Source of the DNA: an uncultured Corynebacterium sp.
Lineage (GTDB): Bacteria; Actinomycetota; Actinomycetes; Mycobacteriales; Mycobacteriaceae
DNA length: 5,225 nt
Assembly (NCBI GenBank): GCA_915275065.1
Contig: CAJZGD010000186.1
Location: 1 to 5,225, forward strand
Reading direction: 5' to 3'
Shown here: positions 1 through 4,456 of the stretch, one piece after another
Numbering within the stretch: position 1 is the first letter of the stretch
How the letters are laid out: every line of letters begins with the position of its first letter
The notes under the pieces: generated by a model
What the model was told of the DNA's origin: nothing
Database searches by the model: none
Seen by the model: the letters and a program-made list of their open reading frames with translations, nothing else
Made by a program: the position numbers and the translations under genes

Positions 1-813
1 GGCGGCTCCGACACCACCGCGGTGGCCCTGGCTGCGGCGCTGGGGGCCGACGTGTGCGAAATCTATTCGGACGTGGATGGCGTATACACCGCGGACCCCC
101 GCCTGGTGCCCGACGCCCAAAAACTGAATCAGCTATCGTTCGAAGAAATGCTGGAGCTTGCGGCATCCGGCTCGAAAATCCTGGTGCTGCGCAGTGTGGA
201 ATACGCGCGCGCCTTCAATGTTCCTATTCGTGTGCGCTCGTCGTACAGCAATGACCCCGGCACCCTCGTGTCCGGTTCGATGGAGGATATCCCTATGGAA
301 GAAGCAGTACTCACCGGTGTGGCCACCGACAATTCCGAAGCTAAACTATCGGTGCTGGGCATTCCCGACAACCCGGGTGAGGCTGCCAAGGTGTTCCGCG
401 TGCTTGCCGACGCCGAAATCAATATCGACATGGTGATCCAAAACATTTCCTCCCTGGCGGATAACCGCACCGACATTACGTTCACCTGCCCCCGCGCCGA
501 CGGCCCCCGCGCCGTGGAACTCCTCATGCGGCTGCAAAACGACGGCACCTGCCGCAATGTGCTTTACGACGACCAAATCGGCAAAGTCTCCCTGGTGGGC
601 GCCGGCATGCGGTCGCATCCCGGCGTGACCGCCACCTTCTGCGAAGCCCTGCGGGACGCCGGCGTGAACATTGAACTCATCAACACCTCCGAAATCCGCA
701 TCTCCGTACTCATTCGGGAAACCGACCTGGCGAAATCCGCGAAAGCCCTCCACGACGCTTTCGAACTGGGCGGCGACAAACAAGCCGTCGTGTATGCGGG
801 AACCGGCCGCTAA
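1..813 (+). CDS. lysC: Aspartokinase (alpha subunit), 3' part, truncated by window edge
   Basis: Aspartokinase phosphorylates L-aspartate to 4-aspartyl phosphate, the committed step to lysine/diaminopimelate, threonine and methionine. The reading frame is open from base 1, and 270 residues are visible. The C. glutamicum enzyme is about 421 residues, so roughly the first 150 lie to the left. The fragment opens with the kinase motif GGSDTTAVALAAAL, followed by the conserved IYSDVDGVYTADPR and the FEEMLELAASGSKILVLRSVE block (about residues 45-65). Two ACT regulatory domains follow (about residues 110-190 and 195-270) and the protein ends in VVYAGTGR. Residues that confer lysine/threonine feedback resistance when mutated in C. 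glutamicum (A279, S301, T311) keep the wild-type identity here; S301 is codon 448-450 and T311 is codon 478-480. Feedback-sensitive regulation is therefore expected. The GTG at 22 is internal, not the start. asd follows after 55 bases on the same strand, consistent with a lysC-asd operon. Identification is very secure. Confidence 0.97.
   Translation, partial: GGSDTTAVALAAALGADVCEIYSDVDGVYTADPRLVPDAQKLNQLSFEEMLELAASGSKILVLRSVEYARAFNVPIRVRSSYSNDPGTLVSGSMEDIPMEEAVLTGVATDNSEAKLSVLGIPDNPGEAAKVFRVLADAEINIDMVIQNISSLADNRTDITFTCPRADGPRAVELLMRLQNDGTCRNVLYDDQIGKVSLVGAGMRSHPGVTATFCEALRDAGVNIELINTSEIRISVLIRETDLAKSAKALHDAFELGGDKQAVVYAGTGR
282..297 (+). promoter_or_regulatory. Internal ribosome binding site and start codon for LysC beta
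   Basis: GGAGG at 282-286 lies 8 bases before the in-frame ATG at 295-297, inside the lysC reading frame (codons for S-M-E-D-I-P). It decides the beta-subunit start. A second ATG at 280-282 overlaps the GGAGG itself and has no usable ribosome site, so it is the weaker candidate. Confidence 0.75.
295..813 (+). CDS. lysC: Aspartokinase beta subunit (internal in-frame start)
   Basis: In C. glutamicum and Bacillus subtilis the lysC gene encodes two overlapping in-frame proteins. The full-length alpha chain and a beta chain made only of the regulatory ACT domains assemble into an alpha2beta2 enzyme that binds the feedback inhibitors lysine and threonine. Here an in-frame ATG at 295 begins MEEAVLTGVATD and would give exactly 172 residues, the size I recall for the corynebacterial beta subunit. 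It is preceded by GGAGG at 282-286 with 8 bases between, a good Shine-Dalgarno at good spacing inside the coding sequence. C. glutamicum uses GTG at the equivalent codon as I recall it; here it is ATG. The two ACT domains span about residues 16-95 and 98-172. Separate synthesis is inferred from the start site and from homologues; it cannot be proved from sequence. Confidence 0.85.
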   Translation: MEEAVLTGVATDNSEAKLSVLGIPDNPGEAAKVFRVLADAEINIDMVIQNISSLADNRTDITFTCPRADGPRAVELLMRLQNDGTCRNVLYDDQIGKVSLVGAGMRSHPGVTATFCEALRDAGVNIELINTSEIRISVLIRETDLAKSAKALHDAFELGGDKQAVVYAGTGR

Positions 814-852
814 CCCGCCCATCACCGTCCCCCCTCACGGCCCACTATTTAT

Positions 853-858
853 AAGGAG
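853..858 (+). promoter_or_regulatory. Ribosome binding site of asd
   Basis: AAGGAG, a strong Shine-Dalgarno, 10 bases before the ATG at 869. It fixes the asd start against the longer open frame that reaches back into lysC. The 55-base lysC-asd gap holds no convincing terminator, which supports read-through from lysC. Confidence 0.8.
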
Positions 859-868
859 ACACCCTTTC

Positions 869-1900
869 ATGACTACTGTTGCAGTCGTCGGCGCCACCGG
901 CCAGGTCGGCCGGGAAATGCGCCGCATCCTCGAATCCCGCGACTTCCCGGCAGACACCTACCGGTTCTTCGCCTCGGAACGCTCCGCCGGCAAAGTGCTG
1001 CAATTCCGCGGCCAGGACATTGAGGTAGAAGACGTGGCGAAAGCCACCGAGGAATCCCTCCGTGGCATCGACATTGCCCTGTTCTCCGCGGGTGGCGGCA
1101 CCTCCAAGCAGTATGCTCCCCTGTTTGCCGCCGCCGGCGCCACCGTGGTCGACAACTCGTCCGCCTGGCGCAAAGACCCCGACGTGCCCCTCATCGTTGT
1201 GGAGGCCAACCGGGAGGCCGCGCAATCCGTGCCCAAGGGCATTATCGCCAACCCGAACTGCACCACCATGGCGATCATTCCGGTGCTGGCTGTGCTCAAC
1301 GATGTTGCCGGCCTGGAAAAACTGCACGTCTCCTCCTACCAGGCGGTGTCCGGCTCCGGGCTGGCCGGTGTGGACACCCTGGTGAAGCAGATCGCCGAGG
1401 CTGGCGACCGCGCCACCGAACTGGCGGTCGACGGCTCCGCCATATCGTTTAGCGACCTGGGCCCCTACGTGGCACCGATTGCCTACAATGCATTGCCGTT
1501 GGCCGGGTCGCTGGTCGACGACGGTAGCGAAGAAACCGATGAGGAGCAAAAACTCCGCAACGAATCCCAGAAAATCCTGGGCCTGCCCAACCTCAAAGTT
1601 GCCGGCACTTGTGTGCGGGTGCCCGTGTTCACCGGCCACACCATGACGGTGCACGCCGAATTCGCCCGGCCCATCACCCCGGACCAGGCCCGGAAAGTCT
1701 TGGCCGGCGCCCCCGGCGTGCAGGTCGTGGATGTTCCCACCCCGTTGGCCGCCGCCGGCAAGGATGACTCCCTGGTGGGGCGTATCCGCCAAGACCAAAC
1801 CGTTGACGATAATAAGGGCCTGGTCTTCGTGGTTTCCGGCGATAACCTCCGCAAGGGTGCCGCCCTGAACGCGGTCCAAATCGCCGAACTCTTGGTCTAA
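869..1900 (+). CDS. asd: Aspartate-semialdehyde dehydrogenase
   Basis: Asd reduces 4-aspartyl phosphate with NADPH to L-aspartate-4-semialdehyde, the branch-point metabolite for lysine/diaminopimelate and for threonine/methionine. It is cytoplasmic and homodimeric. The product is 343 residues, the usual length for the family. The N-terminal Rossmann motif GATGQVG sits at residues 8-14. The catalytic cysteine is C131 in ANPNCTTM, and the catalytic histidine is H257 in the family signature VAGTCVRVPVFTGHT. Conserved blocks NSSAWRKD, HVSSYQAVSGSGLAG, DEEQKLRNES and GRIRQD are all present. The ATG at 869 is chosen because AAGGAG lies at 853-858 with 10 bases spacing and because it places the Rossmann motif at the very N-terminus. 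The same frame is open back to 671, but that extension overlaps lysC out of frame and does not resemble the family. asd follows lysC by 55 bases, so the substrate is made by the gene before it. Confidence 0.98.
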   Translation: MTTVAVVGATGQVGREMRRILESRDFPADTYRFFASERSAGKVLQFRGQDIEVEDVAKATEESLRGIDIALFSAGGGTSKQYAPLFAAAGATVVDNSSAWRKDPDVPLIVVEANREAAQSVPKGIIANPNCTTMAIIPVLAVLNDVAGLEKLHVSSYQAVSGSGLAGVDTLVKQIAEAGDRATELAVDGSAISFSDLGPYVAPIAYNALPLAGSLVDDGSEETDEEQKLRNESQKILGLPNLKVAGTCVRVPVFTGHTMTVHAEFARPITPDQARKVLAGAPGVQVVDVPTPLAAAGKDDSLVGRIRQDQTVDDNKGLVFVVSGDNLRKGAALNAVQIAELLV

Positions 1901-1913
1901 CACATCTCGCATA

Positions 1914-1960
1914 CATATCCCCGGTGGCCTCAGTGAATCCGCGGCCGCGCCGGGGATATG
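1914..1960 (+). terminator. Large interrupted dyad after asd; probable transcript end or regulatory hairpin
   Basis: CATATCCCCGG at 1914-1924 is perfectly complementary to CCGGGGATATG at 1950-1960, an 11-bp stem around a 25-base loop. Within the loop GGCC at 1926-1929 can pair with GGCC at 1943-1946, allowing an extended two-part hairpin. It starts 14 bases after the asd stop codon, so a role in ending the lysC-asd mRNA is the simplest reading. There is no T-tract after either arm, so it is not a textbook Rho-independent terminator. It could instead stabilise the 3' end or act as a double-stranded operator for the next gene, whose candidate -10 box begins only 5 bases beyond the right arm. 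Confidence 0.55.
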
Positions 1961-1964
1961 CGTC

Positions 1965-1981
1965 TATCATGGGACTTCATG
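1965..1981 (+). promoter_or_regulatory. Candidate -10 box and leaderless start of the GNAT gene
   Basis: TATCAT at 1965-1970 matches five of six bases of the sigma-70/SigA type -10 consensus TATAAT. The A of the ATG at 1979 lies 8 bases further on, about where transcription would begin. That would make a leaderless mRNA, which is common in actinobacteria. Only GGGA at 1971-1974, 4 bases from the ATG, resembles a Shine-Dalgarno, and it is too close to be good. No convincing -35 hexamer is visible because the region is occupied by the dyad. This is inference from motif position. Confidence 0.4.
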
Positions 1982-2518
1982 TCTCATATCACGCTTACCC
2001 CAGCATTGCCCACGGATTTCCCTGAACTGAAACGCCGACTCCAGGCCGCTTTCGCTCCCGCGGTCATTGCGGAGTTCGGGGATTCCCTGACCGAACCCAT
2101 TCCTTCCGACGCGGAATTAGCCGAATCGTTTACCGCGCCGGGGGTTGAGGTGTTACACGTTGTCCACGAAGGGAAATCCGTGGGTGGGGCGGTGGTGTCC
2201 ACCGATCATGATGGCAGCCACGGCAATCTGGAGTTCTTTTTCCTTGACGGGGGCAGCCAGGGTAGCGGTGTGGGATTTGCTGCGTGGCAGGCCATAGAGC
2301 GGCGGTATTCCACCGTGCGGGTTTGGGAAACCCACACCCCCTATTTTGAAAAACGAAACATTCATTTCTATGTGAATAAGTGCGGCTTCCACATTGTGGA
2401 ATTTTTTCACCCTGGACACCCAGAGCCCCACGAGTCCCCGGAAACTTCGCAACATGAAGCTGATGGTGCTGGTGTTCCCGATTATTCGTTTCGGTTCCAG
2501 AAAATCATCACCAGGTAA
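1979..2518 (+). CDS. GNAT-family N-acetyltransferase, substrate unknown
   Basis: The protein has 179 residues and the GCN5-related acetyltransferase fold, which transfers an acetyl group from acetyl-CoA to an amine. A long N-terminal helical stretch (about residues 10-60) leads into strands VEVLHVVHEGKSVGGAVVS and NLEFFFLD. The acetyl-CoA pyrophosphate loop is QGSGVG at residues 94-99. Next comes strand VRVWETHTPYF and then the segment NIHFYVNKCGFHIVEFF, with Y131 at the place of the usual GNAT general-acid tyrosine. I recall this last segment as highly conserved in a widespread group of uncharacterised bacterial GNAT proteins. A hydrophilic His/Glu/Pro-rich loop (about residues 145-165) precedes the final strand YSFRFQKI. 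The start at 1979 is preferred; ATG 1958 is in frame but lies inside the dyad with no ribosome site. The gene looks independent of its neighbours. It appears slightly AT-richer than asd and katA, especially near 2340-2410, which could hint at separate origin but is weak. Confidence 0.88.
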   Translation: MSHITLTPALPTDFPELKRRLQAAFAPAVIAEFGDSLTEPIPSDAELAESFTAPGVEVLHVVHEGKSVGGAVVSTDHDGSHGNLEFFFLDGGSQGSGVGFAAWQAIERRYSTVRVWETHTPYFEKRNIHFYVNKCGFHIVEFFHPGHPEPHESPETSQHEADGAGVPDYSFRFQKIITR

Positions 2519-2536
2519 TGCGATAGGGCCTGTCAT

Positions 2537-2586
2537 GCCTGACTAACCGCCAATATCACATTTGATTAGGCTTCCCTTTTAATTTT
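2537..2586 (+). terminator. Weak candidate intrinsic terminator after the GNAT gene
   Basis: GCCTGACTAA at 2537-2546 can pair with TTGATTAGGC at 2562-2571. This gives seven Watson-Crick pairs, two G-T wobbles and one mismatch, around a 15-base loop. A T-rich stretch (TTCCCTTTTAATTTT) follows. It lies 19 bases after the GNAT stop. The stem is imperfect and the T-run interrupted, so this is only a candidate. Confidence 0.3.
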
Positions 2587-2599
2587 CCATGGTTGAAAA
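2583..2599 (+). promoter_or_regulatory. Small dyad upstream of katA, possible operator
   Basis: TTTTC at 2583-2587 and GAAAA at 2595-2599 form perfect inverted arms separated by 7 bases (CATGGTT). The right arm overlaps the -35-like TTGAAA at 2593-2598, the position expected for a regulator controlling the catalase promoter. Catalase genes are usually under peroxide or metal control (OxyR, DtxR and others), but this dyad does not match a consensus I can name. The arms are short and chance is possible. Confidence 0.25.
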
Positions 2600-2627
2600 G
2601 TTATACCTTTTGGATGTAGGCTATAAA
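2593..2627 (+). promoter_or_regulatory. Candidate katA promoter
   Basis: Two overlapping readings are possible. TATAAA at 2622-2627 is the best -10 hexamer and would start transcription near 2634, leaving a leader of about 42 bases, but no good -35 lies at normal spacing. Alternatively TTGAAA at 2593-2598 pairs, over an 18-base spacer, with TAGGCT at 2617-2622, which meets the relaxed actinobacterial TAnnnT pattern. The gap is clearly AT-richer than the flanking genes, as expected for a promoter region. Confidence 0.45.
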
Positions 2628-2663
2628 TCAGACTCCAACCTATAGAAATAACCCAATATTGAT

Positions 2664-2670
2664 GGAAGGG
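2664..2670 (+). promoter_or_regulatory. Ribosome binding site of katA
   Basis: GGAAGGG, 5 bases before the ATG at 2676. It supports this start over the out-of-frame ATG codons at 2662 and 2671, which open only a five-codon frame (M-E-G-M-P) ending in a TGA that overlaps the katA ATG as ATGA. Confidence 0.65.
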
Positions 2671-2675
2671 ATGCC

Positions 2676-4202
2676 ATGAACACCAATGATATTGTGACAA
2701 ACGGCATGGGCCCAGAGCTCACCGGTACCACCCACCAACACGGTGGTCGACCGGTTGCCAGCGAAAACGTTTCCATTACTGCCGGCCCCCAAGGCGCCAC
2801 CGTTCTCAATGACATTCACCTCGTTGAAAAGCTTGCCCACTTCAACCGGGAACGAGTCCCGGAGCGGAACCCTCACGCCAAAGGCCACGGTGCGTTCGGC
2901 GAATTACACATCACCCACGACGTGTCCGCCTACACCAAGGCGAAGCTGTTCCAGCCCAACACCGTGACCCCGGTGGCCGTACGGTTCTCCACGGTCGCCG
3001 GTGAGCAGGGCTCCCCCGACACCTGGCGGGACGTGCACGGGTTTGCCGTCCGGTTCTACACGGAGGAAGGCAACTTCGATATTGTGGGCAATAACACCCC
3101 CACGTTCTTCCTGCGTGACGGCATGAAATTCCCGGACTTCATCCATTCCCAGAAACGCATGGGCCCCACAGGTTTGCGGTCTGCCGACGCCCAATGGGAC
3201 TTCTGGACCCGCACCCCAGAATCCGCCCACCAGGTGACCTACCTCATGGGGGATCGGGGCACCCCGAAAACCTCCCGCCACCAGGACGGATTCGGCTCCC
3301 ACACCTTCCAGTGGCTGAACGCCAAGGGCGAGGCCTTCTGGGTGAAGTATCACTTTAAGACCCGCCAGGGTTGGGACTGCTTCACCGACGAAGAGGCCCA
3401 GGAAATGGCCGGCAAAAACGCCGACTACCAGCGCGAAGACCTGTTTAACGCCATTGAACGTGGCGACTATCCCATCTGGGACGTCAAGGTGCAAATCATG
3501 CCCTTCGCCGAGGCCGAAACCTACCGGTATAACCCCTTCGACCTGACCAAAACCTGGTCGCACAAGGACTACCCCCTCATCGACGTGGGATATTTCGTCC
3601 TCAACCGGAATCCGGTGAATTATTTCGCCCAGATCGAACAGCTCGCCTTCGACCCGGCCAATCTGGTGCCGGGTGTGGGCCTGTCGCCCGACCGCATGCT
3701 CATGGCCCGGGCCTTCGCCTACGCCGATGCCCACCGCTATCGGATTGGCCCCAACTACCGGCAGTTGCCCGTCAACCAACCCGTGTATCCGGTGAATACC
3801 TACGCCCACCAGGGGCCAATGGCCTACCAGTTCAATCCCGCATCGGCGCCGGTCTACACCCCCAACCGGTTCGATAAGGGTGCCGGCTACCTGGACGATG
3901 GGGCGTCGTCCAACTCCGGCTATGGGGCCGCCGATGAGCTCTTCATCAACCCCGACCCGCACGGTACCGACCTGGGCCGCGCCCCCTATGTGGCGCACCC
4001 CGAGGACGATGATTTCGGCCAGGCCGGCATTCTCTACCGGGAGGTCATGGATGATGGGGCGAAGGATCGCCTAGCGCACAACATCACCAATGCCATGGTA
4101 GGGGTCTCCCCGGAAACCGAGCAGCGGTGCTACTGGTATTGGGATCAGGTTGATCCGCAGCTTGGTGCCGAGGTGCGGAAGCGGTTCGCCGCCAAGAAAT
4201 AA
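2676..4202 (+). CDS. katA: Monofunctional haem catalase
   Basis: Catalase converts two H2O2 into water and oxygen and is usually a cytoplasmic haem-b homotetramer. The product is 508 residues, the size of the small-subunit (clade 3 type) enzymes, without the C-terminal domain of large-subunit catalases. The distal active-site signature FNRERVPERNPHAKG spans residues 56-70, with catalytic H67. The catalytic asparagine is N139 in DIVGNNTPTFF. The proximal haem signature RAFAYADAH spans residues 345-353, with Y349 as the haem iron ligand, followed by RIGPNY. The block RHQDGFGSHTFQW (from residue 201) is also typical. All key residues are present, so the enzyme should be active. One small deviation is H71 after HAKG, where many catalases have Ala, Ser or Thr. 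The gene has its own promoter region and a strong terminator, so it is probably monocistronic. I recall katA also lying close downstream of lysC-asd in C. glutamicum. Confidence 0.97.
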   Translation: MNTNDIVTNGMGPELTGTTHQHGGRPVASENVSITAGPQGATVLNDIHLVEKLAHFNRERVPERNPHAKGHGAFGELHITHDVSAYTKAKLFQPNTVTPVAVRFSTVAGEQGSPDTWRDVHGFAVRFYTEEGNFDIVGNNTPTFFLRDGMKFPDFIHSQKRMGPTGLRSADAQWDFWTRTPESAHQVTYLMGDRGTPKTSRHQDGFGSHTFQWLNAKGEAFWVKYHFKTRQGWDCFTDEEAQEMAGKNADYQREDLFNAIERGDYPIWDVKVQIMPFAEAETYRYNPFDLTKTWSHKDYPLIDVGYFVLNRNPVNYFAQIEQLAFDPANLVPGVGLSPDRMLMARAFAYADAHRYRIGPNYRQLPVNQPVYPVNTYAHQGPMAYQFNPASAPVYTPNRFDKGAGYLDDGASSNSGYGAADELFINPDPHGTDLGRAPYVAHPEDDDFGQAGILYREVMDDGAKDRLAHNITNAMVGVSPETEQRCYWYWDQVDPQLGAEVRKRFAAKK

Positions 4203-4217
4203 TCTTCCCGATTGCTG

Positions 4218-4243
4218 ACCCCACCGGTGACGGTGGGGTTTTT
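4218..4243 (+). terminator. Rho-independent terminator of katA
   Basis: ACCCCACCG at 4218-4226 pairs perfectly with CGGTGGGGT at 4231-4239 around the tetraloop GTGA (a GNRA type). It is followed directly by a run of five T ending at 4243. It begins 15 bases after the katA stop codon. It is the clearest intrinsic terminator in the window. Confidence 0.92.
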
Positions 4244-4270
4244 CGCTTGTCGACGTGTGAACCTGGGAAA

Positions 4271-4325
4271 GAAATATGCGCCTTGATTATCGGAAAATTA
4301 AACCTATTCTTGGGTAGCATATTTC
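4271..4325. repeat. 9-bp perfect inverted repeat with 37-base spacer
   Basis: GAAATATGC (4271-4279) and GCATATTTC (4317-4325) are exact reverse complements. The 37 bases between them hold TTGATT (4283-4288) and TATTCT (4305-4310), a 16-base-spaced promoter-like pair pointing right. Function is unknown. It could be a paired operator, an RNA stem with a large loop, or chance. Confidence 0.5.
4283..4310 (+). promoter_or_regulatory. Weak promoter-like pair in the katA-CAP gap
   Basis: TTGATT at 4283-4288 and TATTCT at 4305-4310, separated by 16 bases, match four of six consensus bases each. A transcript from here would start near 4317 and run rightward, antisense to the 3' end of the CAP gene. 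No sense gene lies downstream, so the site may be non-functional or may drive a small RNA. Confidence 0.2.
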
Positions 4326-4390
4326 CGTATTAAGTGGCGTGAATTGCAAAAGCCCGTAACGATTGACCCTAAATGAGGGTAGCTTCGTGG

Positions 4391-4426
4391 GGTGAAAAAG
4401 AACCGCACCGGGGGTCTCCGGTGCGG
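4391..4426 (-). terminator. Rho-independent terminator of the CAP-domain gene
   Basis: CCGCACCGG at 4403-4411 pairs perfectly with CCGGTGCGG at 4418-4426 around a 6-base loop. Read on the minus strand, the hairpin is followed by TTCTTTTTC (complement of 4394-4402), a T-tract. It lies about 30 bases downstream of the CAP gene stop. The plus strand has no T-tract after the hairpin, so it works for the minus strand only. Confidence 0.88.
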
Positions 4427-4456
4427 CACGATGGGTCAGGTATCAGGCAGGTGAAG

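Larger units (their letters stand above)
4244..4394. other. AT-rich spacer between convergent terminators, with an inverted repeat
   Basis: I see no convincing gene in this stretch between the katA terminator and the terminator of the opposing CAP gene. It holds a perfect 9-bp inverted repeat (GAAATATGC at 4271-4279, GCATATTTC at 4317-4325), a promoter-like pair between the arms, and a 5-bp hairpin ACCCT/AGGGT at 4366-4380 with loop AAATG. Confidence 0.6.

Noticed and set aside
825..840. CCGT/ACGG hairpin between lysC and asd as a terminator
   Set aside because: The stem is only 4 bp, there is no T-tract, and the 55-base gap with a strong asd ribosome site fits an operon.
671..868. Open frame that would extend Asd by 66 residues at the N-terminus
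   Set aside because: It overlaps lysC in another frame, does not look like the family, and the AAGGAG at 853-858 points to the ATG at 869.
845..1912. Long open frame on the minus strand opposite asd
   Set aside because: A mirror of the GC-rich third positions of asd. The translation is Gly/His/Val-rich with no recognisable domain, while the plus strand encodes an unmistakable Asd.
1958..1978. Upstream in-frame ATG at 1958 as the GNAT start
   Set aside because: It lies in the right arm of the dyad, overlaps the candidate -10 region and has no spaced ribosome site. It adds only seven residues unlike the family.
2566..2625. TTAGGCT and GTAGGCT motifs upstream of katA as DtxR iron boxes
   Set aside because: Only the first half of the 19-bp DtxR consensus is matched (about 9 of 19 positions by eye), with no second half-site.
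2617..2656. OxyR-type ATAG-N7-CTAT array upstream of katA
   Set aside because: CTAT and ATAG occur at 2621 and 2642, but their spacing does not fit the four-site pattern.
2904..3998. Long open frame on the minus strand opposite katA
   Set aside because: Same reason: a Gly/Val/His-rich shadow of a highly conserved catalase, without a promoter or ribosome site.
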